From NCBI GenBank assembly GCA_019244165.1, contig JAFATA010000040.1, forward strand, positions 1 to 64,000: DNA of 64,000 nucleotides, written 5' to 3'. The stretch's first letter is position 1, and each line of letters begins with the position of its first letter. The notes beneath the pieces are model-generated. The model saw nothing but the letters and a program-made list of their open reading frames with translations, did not search any database and was not told where the DNA came from. The DNA is from Pseudonocardiales bacterium. GTDB lineage: Bacteria; Actinomycetota; Actinomycetes; Mycobacteriales; Pseudonocardiaceae. The position numbers were made by a program, and so were the translations under genes. Below, one piece after another: positions 46,771-54,440 of the stretch.

Positions 46771-47229
46771 ATGCCCGAGCCCCCCACCAACCCAGCAACG
46801 TCCCGGGAAAGGCGCCAACCGCTGCGGCTGACACTGCCCGCAGACCCGGTCGCGCCGTCGGTGGCGCGGCAGCAGGTGCGGGAGTGGCTGGCCGCATGGT
46901 CGTGGCCGGCGGATCAGTCCGACGACATCATGCTGGCCGTCAGCGAAGCCGTCAGCAACGCCATCGAGTACGCCTACCTGGAGCAACCCCCGGGAGTAGT
47001 GGACATCCGCGGTGGAGTCGAGACGACTCCCGACGGCGGGCAGCGGGCTACGATCACCGTGCGTGACCACGGCCGCTGGCGCCCGGCACCCTGTGACGAC
47101 GAAAATCGGCGCCGGGGCATCCCGCTCATGCACGCCTGCATGGCCACCGTCGCCATCACCCAGCCCAACGACCGGCCAGGCACCCAGGTCGTGCTGCGCA
47201 GCAAACCCCTCCCACCACCCACCCCATAG
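46771..47229 (+). CDS. ATP-binding anti-sigma-type kinase (RsbW-like)
   Basis: A 152-aa GHKL protein from ATG 46771 (an in-frame ATG at 46714 is also possible). ARQQVREWLAAWSWPADQSD, DIMLAVSEAVSNAIEYAYLE with the N-box, ATITVRDHGRWRPAPCDDEN (G1-box) and RGIPLMHACMATVAITQPND. Follows the STAS gene in the same direction. It resembles the 45381 product but is not its copy. The C-terminal Pro-rich tail is short. Confidence 0.75.
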   Translation: MPEPPTNPATSRERRQPLRLTLPADPVAPSVARQQVREWLAAWSWPADQSDDIMLAVSEAVSNAIEYAYLEQPPGVVDIRGGVETTPDGGQRATITVRDHGRWRPAPCDDENRRRGIPLMHACMATVAITQPNDRPGTQVVLRSKPLPPPTP

Positions 47230-47268
47230 GCCAAGCGATGGCGATGCTGAAGGCTGGTGCCGGGCTGC

Positions 47269-47583
47269 TCAGGATGTGCCGCCCTCGCCGGAGCTAGAGC
47301 TGTCCTGGACTTTCTCGACAAGCGGCTCAGCCTTCTCCCTGGCTTTCTCGACGAGCGGCTCAGCCTGTTCCTTAGCTTTCTCGACAAGCAACTCAGCCTT
47401 CTCCTTGGCCTCCTCGACAAGCGACTCAGCTTTCTCCATGACCTTGTCGACGAGTGGCTCCGCCTTCTCGATGGCCTGATCCGCCAGGTCCTTGGTCTGA
47501 TCCGCCAGATCCTTGGTCTGATCCGCCGGATCCTTGGTCTTGTCGGCTGAAGTCATTGTATTCGCCGCTCCCTTGTTTCCCAT
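47269..47583 (-). CDS. LEA-like amphipathic 11-mer repeat protein
   Basis: A 104-aa, Lys/Glu-rich, highly helical protein without Cys. From residue 37 it has five 11-residue units of the type EKAEPLVEKAK (variants EKAESLVEEAK, EKAELLVEKAK, EQAEPLVEKAR). Before these is a 7-residue unit ADQTKDL repeated two or three times. The 11-mer pattern matches group 3 late-embryogenesis-abundant and similar desiccation or membrane-protective proteins. Start ATG 47583. The tail is Ser/Gly rich. No family is certain. Confidence 0.65.
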   Translation of the reverse strand: MGNKGAANTMTSADKTKDPADQTKDLADQTKDLADQAIEKAEPLVDKVMEKAESLVEEAKEKAELLVEKAKEQAEPLVEKAREKAEPLVEKVQDSSSSGEGGTS

Positions 47584-47826
47584 CGGGATACTGCGATCCC
47601 TGCACTCAATAGGGGTATACGGAAGGCGGTTGACAGCATAGCGCCCCGCACCGCTTCGTGGGAGGAAGATCGCCCGACTCGGGGAAGGATCGCTCCACCA
47701 CTCGCGGCAGATGGCCGGCTGGCTACCTCGTGCATGTCCGCTTGCCGCGATGCCGAACGCCTTGCAGACCACCTTGGCGGAGACTCCACTGCACCTCGAC
47801 GGTCATACGGCCATAACGGCAGGCAG

Positions 47827-48252
47827 TCAGCGGTCGAACTTGGTCGTGAGGACGATCGACGACGTGGTGCGCTCGACGCCGGAGATACCGCCGATGCGAT
47901 CGAGGACGCGGTCTACCTCTGCCGTGCTCTCCGCAGCCACCATCGCGATGAGGTCGAATGGCCCGCTGACCGTGTGCAGCGTTCGGACCGCAGGGATCCG
48001 GCGCAGCGTCTGCTGCACATGCTCCCCCCGCTTGGGGTCGATGATGATGGCGACATGGGCGGTGACGCGCTGCCCGGTCGCCGCCGGCCCAAGCCGGACG
48101 GTGTAGCCGGCAATCACGCCGCGGTGTTCCAGGCGGGCGATGCGCTCCTGCAGCGTCGAGCGAGCCAGGTGCAGCCGTCTAGCCAGCACGGCGACCGGCT
48201 GGCGGGCGTTATCACTGAGCAGCTCGAGGATCCGCTGGTCGAACTCGTCCAT
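47827..48252 (-). CDS. Lrp/AsnC family transcriptional regulator
   Basis: A 141-aa regulator: N-terminal helix-turn-helix (FDQRILELLSDNARQPVAVL, then LHLARSTLQERIARLEHRGV) and a C-terminal RAM ligand-binding domain (VAIIIDPKRGEHVQQTLRRI, HTVSGPFDLIAMVAAESTAE). Divergent to the saccharopine dehydrogenase operon across 112 nt, so it is the likely regulator of lysine or aminoadipate degradation. The ligand is unproven. Confidence 0.9.
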   Translation of the reverse strand: MDEFDQRILELLSDNARQPVAVLARRLHLARSTLQERIARLEHRGVIAGYTVRLGPAATGQRVTAHVAIIIDPKRGEHVQQTLRRIPAVRTLHTVSGPFDLIAMVAAESTAEVDRVLDRIGGISGVERTTSSIVLTTKFDR

Positions 48253-48364
48253 GGACGCATTCTCACCGATCTGACGGCTGAAGCCGGCAATGCGCCGGTG
48301 CTGCGGGTCGGGATCGGGCGATGAGCCTGGCCACTACGGCGGTGACCGGTCGTAGGTTCGCTTT

Positions 48365-49501
48365 ATGCCGAACTCCAGGCATGACGGAAACAACAGCCAC
48401 GACAGCCGCACTCGGGCGCTCGTCGTCGGCGGCGGCAAGATCGGCACGGCCATCGCCAGCCTGCTGGCCGCCACCCCCGACTACGAGGTGACCGTGCTCG
48501 ACCGCTCCGAGCGGGCGCTGCGGTGGGCCGAGGGCCTGGGGGTGCACCCGGTGCAGGGTGATACCTCCGACACCGCCTTGCTCGAGCGGTTGGCCGGCAG
48601 CAACGACATGGTGCTCAGCGCCGTCCCCTTCCCCTTGACCACCAGCGTCGCTCACGCCGCGCGGAAAGCCGGTACCCACTACTTCGACCTCACCGAGGAT
48701 CGGGACTCAGCCCAGGCGGTTGCCGCCATGGCCAAGGACGCACCGGCCGTACTCATGCCCCAGTGTGGCCTGGCGCCCGGGTTCGTGTCGGTGGCCGCGG
48801 CCGCCCTGACCAGGGCGTTCGACGAGTTGCGGTCGGTGTGCCTGCGGGTCGGTGCCCTGCCCGAGTTCCCGACCAACGCCCTGAAGTACAACCTCACCTG
48901 GTCCACCGAGGGACTCATCAACGAGTACTGCAACCCCTGCCAGGCCATCGTCGATGGTGAGCTGGCCGAGGTGCCGCCGCTGGCCGACCTGGAGGCGTTC
49001 TGCCTGGACGGCGTGGCCTACGAGGCATTTACCACCTCCGGTGGGCTGGGCACGCTGGGCGAGAGCCTGCTGGGTCGGGTGGAGACCCTCAACTACAAGA
49101 CCGTGCGCTACCCCGGTCACTGCGAGATCATGAAGCTGCTGCTGCGGGAGCTGCGCCTGGCTCGCCGGCGTGATGTGCTTAAGGAGGTCTTGGAGAGCGC
49201 CATACCGGTGACCGACCAGGACGTGGTGGTGGTCTTCGTCAGCGCCTCCGGTACCCGGGACGGGGTGCTCACCCAGGAGAGCTTCGCGCGCAAGGTCTAT
49301 GCCACCGACCTGGGCGGCCGGCGCCTGTCGGCCATCCAGCTCACCACCGCGGCGGGGATCTGCGCCATGGCCGATCTGGTCCGGGAGGAAAAGCTGCCGA
49401 CGTCCGGGCTGCTGCGGCAGGAGGAGTGCCCGTTGGAGGAGTTCCTGGCGAACCGGTTCGGGTCGCTGTATCTGCGGGGCAAGGAGGTGAGCACGAGATG
49501 A
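48365..49501 (+). CDS. Saccharopine dehydrogenase family protein
   Basis: A 378-aa protein. N-terminal NAD(P)-binding motif ALVVGGGKIGTAIASLLAAT, followed by VTVLDRSERALRWAEGLGVH and the family's middle LTEDRDSAQAVAAMAKDAPA and MPQCGLAPGFVSVAAAAL, then LKYNLTWSTEGLINEYCNPC and KTVRYPGHCEIMKLLL. This is the LYS9/saccharopine-reductase-like type (glutamate-forming), which converts saccharopine to aminoadipate semialdehyde plus glutamate. It is first in an operon with an aldehyde dehydrogenase and an HglS-like enzyme, so it fits lysine catabolism. Confidence 0.85.
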   Translation: MPNSRHDGNNSHDSRTRALVVGGGKIGTAIASLLAATPDYEVTVLDRSERALRWAEGLGVHPVQGDTSDTALLERLAGSNDMVLSAVPFPLTTSVAHAARKAGTHYFDLTEDRDSAQAVAAMAKDAPAVLMPQCGLAPGFVSVAAAALTRAFDELRSVCLRVGALPEFPTNALKYNLTWSTEGLINEYCNPCQAIVDGELAEVPPLADLEAFCLDGVAYEAFTTSGGLGTLGESLLGRVETLNYKTVRYPGHCEIMKLLLRELRLARRRDVLKEVLESAIPVTDQDVVVVFVSASGTRDGVLTQESFARKVYATDLGGRRLSAIQLTTAAGICAMADLVREEKLPTSGLLRQEECPLEEFLANRFGSLYLRGKEVSTR

Positions 49502-51036
49502 GCCCGGTGGGGCGCGAGGAGATCCTCCGGGCGGTCGGGCTCAGCCCGGCCGAGTTGTCCGAGGGTGAGCTGATTGCCCGCAGCCCCATCGACGGGGCGG
49601 TGATCGGCCGGCTGACGCCCCCCTCTCCGCAACAGCTCGACGCCACCCTGCAGCGGGCACTGGGCACCTTCGCCCGGTGGCGCTCGGTGCCGGCACCCCA
49701 GCGCGGCGAGCTGGTCCGCCTGTTCGGCGAGCAGTTGCGAGCCCACCACGACGCGCTGGCCGCGATGGTCACCTTGGAGACCGGCAAGATCCTGGTCGAG
49801 GCCCGTGGCGAGGTGCAGGAGATGATCGACGTCTGCGACTTCGCTGTGGGCCTGTCCCGCCAGCTTTACGGCAAGACCATCGCCTCGGAGCGGCCGGGGC
49901 ACCGCGTGATGGAGACCTGGCACCCCCTCGGCGTGGTGGGCATCATCTCAGCGTTCAACTTCCCGGTAGCGGTGTGGTCCTGGAACACCGCACTGGCGCT
50001 GGTCTGCGGTGATCCGGTGGTGTGGAAGCCCTCGGAGAAGGCGCCGCTCTCGGCGCTGGCCTGCCAGTCGATCTTCGAGCGGGCGCTGCGTGCCTACACC
50101 GCCCGCAGCGGCGACGACGAGGACTGGAGCGCCTTGTCCACGGTCCTGCTCGGCGCGCACGACATCGGCGCCGCACTGGTGCGCGACGGGCGGGTGGCCC
50201 TGGTCTCGGCGACCGGGTCGGTGGCCCTGGGTCGGGCGGTCGGGCCGGTGGTGGCCGAGCGATTCGGGCGGGCACTGCTCGAACTGGGCGGCAACAACGC
50301 CATGATCGTGACCCCGTCGGCCGATCTCGACCTCGCCGCCCAGGCCATCCTGTTCGCCGCGGTCGGCACCGCGGGCCAACGCTGCACCACGCTGCGCCGG
50401 CTGATCGTCCACCAGTCGATCGCCGACGATCTCCTCGCCACCCTGCGGCATCGCTACGACGCCCTGCCCATCGGCGACCCGTTCCATCCCGCCACCCTGG
50501 TCGGCCCGCTGATCGACGCGGCAGCTCTGGAGAGCATGGACCAGGCGCTGGGGGCCGCCCGGGCCGACGGCGGCATCGTGCACGGTGGAGGCCGGGTGCT
50601 GGCCGAGCAGTACCCAGCGGCCTACTACGCCCGGCCAGCGCTGGTCCAGATGCCGGCCCAGACCGAGATCGTGCGGCACGAGACCTTCGCCCCGATTCTC
50701 TATGTGCTGCGCTACCAGGAGCTCGAGGCGGCCATCGCCGCGCACAACGACGTCACCCAGGGACTGTCCTCGTGCATCTTCACCAACGACCTGCGGGAAG
50801 CCGAGCAGTTCCTGGCCGCCGCGGGGTCGGATTGCGGCATCGCCAACGTGAACATCGGGCCTTCCGGGGCGGAGGTCGGTGCGGCCTTCGGCGGGGAGAA
50901 GGCCAGCGGTGGTGGTCGGGAGTCGGGGTCGGACTCCTGGCGCTCCTACATGCGACGGTTGACGGCCACGATCAATTTCTCGACGAAGCTGCCGTTGGCG
51001 CAAGGCATCGAGTTCGCACCGGGGCGAGACGCATGA
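49498..51036 (+). CDS. Aldehyde dehydrogenase (ALDH7-type, aminoadipate semialdehyde)
   Basis: A 512-aa aldehyde dehydrogenase. Catalytic Glu in LELGGNNAMIVTPSADL, Cys in VGTAGQRCTTLRRLIVHQSI, NAD segment SATGSVALGRAVGPVVAERF and cofactor loop VGIISAFNFPVAVWSWNTAL. The pattern LELGGNNA and the PVAVWSWNTALAL segment is typical of ALDH7/L-piperidine-6-carboxylate dehydrogenases that oxidise aminoadipate semialdehyde to L-2-aminoadipate. It is coupled (ATGA) to the saccharopine dehydrogenase, with AAGGAGG near its start. Confidence 0.88.
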   Translation: MSPVGREEILRAVGLSPAELSEGELIARSPIDGAVIGRLTPPSPQQLDATLQRALGTFARWRSVPAPQRGELVRLFGEQLRAHHDALAAMVTLETGKILVEARGEVQEMIDVCDFAVGLSRQLYGKTIASERPGHRVMETWHPLGVVGIISAFNFPVAVWSWNTALALVCGDPVVWKPSEKAPLSALACQSIFERALRAYTARSGDDEDWSALSTVLLGAHDIGAALVRDGRVALVSATGSVALGRAVGPVVAERFGRALLELGGNNAMIVTPSADLDLAAQAILFAAVGTAGQRCTTLRRLIVHQSIADDLLATLRHRYDALPIGDPFHPATLVGPLIDAAALESMDQALGAARADGGIVHGGGRVLAEQYPAAYYARPALVQMPAQTEIVRHETFAPILYVLRYQELEAAIAAHNDVTQGLSSCIFTNDLREAEQFLAAAGSDCGIANVNIGPSGAEVGAAFGGEKASGGGRESGSDSWRSYMRRLTATINFSTKLPLAQGIEFAPGRDA

Positions 51037-52049
51037 ACGAACTGCTCACCAGGCTCGTCGGGGCGCACCGGTGCGCAGAACTGCTCACCCAGGTCCACGT
51101 CCCGCCGCAGGTGGCCAGTGGCGATCAGCCCGGCCGGGCCACGGTGGCGATGGCGTTGGGCCTGGTGTTGTTCGAGGATCTGCTGGCCCGGGTCCCCAGC
51201 GGGGCGCGCTACGTGGCCGCCCAGCGGGAGCAGGGGCGCCGGGTCGTGTTCGACCACGGTGCCGTCCGCACGGTCGACTGGCACCGGACCGGGCAGCTGC
51301 CGCGCGGTGCCGAACGGTTCCGCCGGCTGCTGGTCCCGCTCGGTTATCAGGAAGTGGGTCGCTACCCGCTGGAGGGCATCCACATGACCGGGCGGGTGTT
51401 CACCCATGCTGAGCTCCCGGAGGACCTGCCGCAGTACTTCGTGTCCGAACTGCACGTCGAGCGGCTGGACGGCCAAGCCCAGCGGGCCGTGACCCGCACC
51501 GTCGGCGAGTCGGTGGATCCCCTCGACGACGAGGTCCTGGCGTTGCTCGGCGAGGTCGCGGGGCGGGGTTGGATGACGCTGGATTCCGCGGCGCACCTGG
51601 TGGGGATGCTGGCTTCGTGCTTCGGGCGGCACCATCCCGAGCCGCGGCTTGAGGACTACCACACCTTGCTGTCGCGCTCAGCCGAGATGGCTTGGATCGC
51701 GACCGAGGGCAACGCCTTCAACCACGCCACCGACCGGGTGCCCGACGTCGAGGCGCTGGCCGAGGCGCTGCGCGAGGGCTGGCCCTCGAAGGACGCCTGG
51801 CTCCTGAAGGACACGGTCGAACGCTCGCGCAGCGGGCGGGTCCGCCAAACGGCGCTGCGGGCCGACCCGGTCGTGCGCTGGTTCCGGGACGCCCAGAGGG
51901 TCCGGGTCGCGCGCGAGGTCCCCGGGTCGTTCTTCGAGTTCATCTCCCGCGACACGGCGCCCGACGGCCGCCTGGACCTCACCTTCGATGCCGGCAACGT
52001 CCAAGGCATCTTCCGCATGACCGCCACCGACCCTGACCTGCCGAGGTAG
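51033..52049 (+). CDS. hglS: 2-oxoadipate dioxygenase/decarboxylase (HglS, DUF1338)
   Basis: A 338-aa protein of the DUF1338/HglS family that converts 2-oxoadipate to D-2-hydroxyglutarate. Metal ligands: His 75 in VVFDHGAVRT, His 231 in GNAFNHATDRVPDVEALAEA, and Glu 302 in VPGSFFEFISRDTA, at the spacing known in Pseudomonas HglS. Coupled (ATGA) to the aldehyde dehydrogenase. The expected aminotransferase between L-2-aminoadipate and 2-oxoadipate is not in the operon. Confidence 0.88.
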   Translation: MNELLTRLVGAHRCAELLTQVHVPPQVASGDQPGRATVAMALGLVLFEDLLARVPSGARYVAAQREQGRRVVFDHGAVRTVDWHRTGQLPRGAERFRRLLVPLGYQEVGRYPLEGIHMTGRVFTHAELPEDLPQYFVSELHVERLDGQAQRAVTRTVGESVDPLDDEVLALLGEVAGRGWMTLDSAAHLVGMLASCFGRHHPEPRLEDYHTLLSRSAEMAWIATEGNAFNHATDRVPDVEALAEALREGWPSKDAWLLKDTVERSRSGRVRQTALRADPVVRWFRDAQRVRVAREVPGSFFEFISRDTAPDGRLDLTFDAGNVQGIFRMTATDPDLPR

Positions 52050-52167
52050 CTGGCCGTACGCCGCTGCGGTGGTGTCCGTGTCAGGCTTGCTTGACGTCAC
52101 TTGACGTCCGTTGCGGAGCGTGTACGGTCGGATCGCGAGGGTACCGCTGGGGGGAGGAGTCAATTCT

Positions 52168-52632
52168 GTGACACCAGTGACGTACGACCAGAGTGACATC
52201 ATCGCACCATCATCGCCGCTGGATGGACCCCTTGATGGGCCCACAGTCATCGCAACGGTGAGTTGTCACCACCCGGACACGACGGTGTGCCGGGTAGCCG
52301 GCAGTGTCGACCTGCTCACCGCGCCGGTGCTGGCCGGCAAGCTCAGCGACGTCCTCCACGAGGGTCGGCCGCATTTCGTGATCGATCTGTCCGCCGTCGC
52401 CCTGCTGGACGCGATCGGGCTGCAGATTGTCGTGGAGGCGCTCGGCTCCTGCGAGGTCGACGGGCATCTCGCGATTGTGGTCGATCCGTGCTCGGCCACC
52501 TTCACCAGGCCAGACATCACTGCGCTGGGCGAGGTCATCGACGTCCATCACGATCTGGGTGGTGCCCTGCGAGCCTGCGCCCAGGCGTCGATCTCTCCCG
52601 GCGGGCGCCACCGCGCCGCAGCCACGGGCTAG
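52168..52632 (+). CDS. STAS-domain protein, no phosphorylatable Ser
   Basis: A 154-aa anti-sigma-antagonist-like protein: VCRVAGSVDLLTAPVLAGKL, then FVIDLSAVALLDAIGLQIVV. The position usually taken by Ser is Ala, so the normal partner-switching phosphate acceptor is missing. The start GTG 52168 is preceded by GGGGGAGGAG. It stands alone between the lysine operon and a maleylpyruvate isomerase gene. Confidence 0.75.
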   Translation: MTPVTYDQSDIIAPSSPLDGPLDGPTVIATVSCHHPDTTVCRVAGSVDLLTAPVLAGKLSDVLHEGRPHFVIDLSAVALLDAIGLQIVVEALGSCEVDGHLAIVVDPCSATFTRPDITALGEVIDVHHDLGGALRACAQASISPGGRHRAAATG

Positions 52633-52714
52633 CCCGCGCATCCGGCCTTCCGTTATCGGATGGAGATGGCCCGGACTCGTTGCTAGCGTCGTCCACGTCT
52701 GACCCGAGCGATGA

Positions 52715-53590
52715 GTGGGGGCCGACGTGGTCTCAAGCGCAGCGCAGGCTCACGAGCAGCAAGGTCAGGACGCGCTTCGCGACGAGGTTCGGCGCGTGAC
52801 GACCTTACTGCGCTCCATCGAGGATCCGACGCCCCACGCGGTGGGGCGCTGGAACCTCGGGGAGGTCGCCATGCACCTTTCCCAGGCGTGGCTCGTCGTG
52901 CCCGGGCTGGCCAGACGCGACCTTTCGCGGGCCCGCGAGATCCTGCCCCACCTCGTGGGCGATTCCCTGATCGAGGACATGGGTGATCTGGGTGAGACGA
53001 CCGTCCTCGGGGTGAGCTCCGACCCCGAACGGAATCCGAGTGTGCTGGCTGACCGCATCGAGGCCCGGGCCCACGAGTACCTCAGCGAATGCGCGGGAGC
53101 AGACCCCGACGCGCCACGCCCCTGGCTGGTCCACGGCGTCACCGTCCGCCGGTCGACCCTGACCTACCACCTGCTCAACGAGACCGTCATGCACGGTAGC
53201 GACATCGCCCGTGCCGCCGGGCGTGCGTGGTCGATCGAGCCGGCCCACGCGGCCATGGTGTGGGGGCGGTTCATCGTGCCCGTGCTCCAAGCCCTCGATC
53301 CGCGGGCGCTGGTAGACCCTGATCGAGCCGCAGGCCTGCGGGTCACCTACGACGTACGCATCCGGGGCGGGGATCGTTTCCATTTCATTTTCACCGACGG
53401 CATGCTCCGCATCGAGGATCCCTCCCTGGGCCCAGTCGACTGCCATCTCTCGGCCGACCCGGTGGCAATGCTCAGGGTGACCTGGAACCGCCAGAGCCAG
53501 TGGTCGGCGATTGCTCAGGGCAAGCTGCTGCCCTGGGGCCGCAAGCCATGGCTGGGACCCCGGTTCAGGGCACTGATGCGCAACCCCTAG
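52715..53590 (+). CDS. Maleylpyruvate isomerase/mycothiol-dependent family protein
   Basis: A 291-aa protein. N-terminal domain (VGRWNLGEVAMHLSQAWLVV, with the His of the DinB-like metal site) and a C-terminal part (VTYDVRIRGGDRFHFIFTDG, VDCHLSADPVAMLRVTWNRQ) resembling an SCP2-like sterol-carrier fold. The exact reaction is unknown. GTG 52715 was kept; a GTG five codons later (52730) is also possible. Relative of the protein at 21124. Confidence 0.7.
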   Translation: MGADVVSSAAQAHEQQGQDALRDEVRRVTTLLRSIEDPTPHAVGRWNLGEVAMHLSQAWLVVPGLARRDLSRAREILPHLVGDSLIEDMGDLGETTVLGVSSDPERNPSVLADRIEARAHEYLSECAGADPDAPRPWLVHGVTVRRSTLTYHLLNETVMHGSDIARAAGRAWSIEPAHAAMVWGRFIVPVLQALDPRALVDPDRAAGLRVTYDVRIRGGDRFHFIFTDGMLRIEDPSLGPVDCHLSADPVAMLRVTWNRQSQWSAIAQGKLLPWGRKPWLGPRFRALMRNP

Positions 53591-53696
53591 CGTGGCGTTG
53601 CGAGCTGGGCAATCGCTCAACCCATGGTAACGTTTAGTTACTCTTTGGCGAAGAAAACGGTGAACCAACCGCGCCATCGTAACCGCAGGGGGGCTG

Positions 53697-54434
53697 GTGA
53701 TACGACGCCCGGTGAGGGGACGCACAGTCGGTAGTCGGTTCCTCTTCGTATTGCTGACCTTGTTGCTGTTCGCGCTCGGGCCGGTCGCCACCGCTGCGCC
53801 CTCGGACAACTACGGCGAGTACTCCTTGATGACGCAGCGCCATGCTGGACAGTTCTACTCCAGCGGGACCCCCGCGGGGCAGTGGTCGTGGACACCGCAG
53901 CGCGAGGGGTCGGACGTGCTGTGGAGCAACCCCTCGAAGTGGCCCCCAGACAGCGCGGAGCATTTCCTTCATGCCGGCACCTGGGTACTGCTCGATGGGT
54001 GGCACAGCCTCGGCACGTACTACGTTCAGCGGGTGAACCGGGAGTTGATGGGTGACGGGGCCTGCCGGAACATGACGCCGCTGCCCTCGGATGCCGGCCG
54101 GGAACACTACGTGCAGTGGACGATCCCGCCCTATGCCTACTGCCTCCAGGCGTGGGGCACCATCACCGAGCAGCGCAACGGCCAGGTCGTGAACTTCGCC
54201 CATTTCCAGGTGTGGTCACCGCCGAGCCCGTGTCACAACAGCTACCTCGGGACGCGAACCTGCATCCGTCAGTGGGAATCGTGGTGGGACAACAAAGGTG
54301 CCCCCGGTGCCCCCATCACCCGCAAGCTGGAGCGCGACGTGTACCTGGCCCGTGGCACCGGGATGGCCTTCGTGATCGACCAGATGTACCCGGCTTCCTG
54401 GCATGCCGAGCTGCACTCGGACTGGAGCTGGTAA
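53697..54434 (+). CDS. Secreted protein of unknown function
   Basis: A 245-aa protein with an Arg-rich N-terminus and signal peptide (FLFVLLTLLLFALGPVATAA). Mature part has many Trp/Tyr and conserved-looking blocks: WSWTPQREGSDVLWSNPSKW, HAGTWVLLDGWHSLGTYYVQ, YCLQAWGTITEQRNGQVVNF, SPCHNSYLGTRTCIRQWESW, ARGTGMAFVIDQMYPASW. Four Cys may form two disulfides. I recognise it as a widespread actinobacterial secreted hypothetical but no domain name fits. The ribosome site lies in a G-rich stretch just before GTG 53697. Confidence 0.6.
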   Translation: MIRRPVRGRTVGSRFLFVLLTLLLFALGPVATAAPSDNYGEYSLMTQRHAGQFYSSGTPAGQWSWTPQREGSDVLWSNPSKWPPDSAEHFLHAGTWVLLDGWHSLGTYYVQRVNRELMGDGACRNMTPLPSDAGREHYVQWTIPPYAYCLQAWGTITEQRNGQVVNFAHFQVWSPPSPCHNSYLGTRTCIRQWESWWDNKGAPGAPITRKLERDVYLARGTGMAFVIDQMYPASWHAELHSDWSW

Positions 54435-54440
54435 CGCCGA

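Noticed and set aside
50022-52049. 675-codon plus-strand frame over the aldehyde dehydrogenase
   Set aside because: Its first part lies in the wrong frame of the dehydrogenase; only its final part is the real HglS-like gene.
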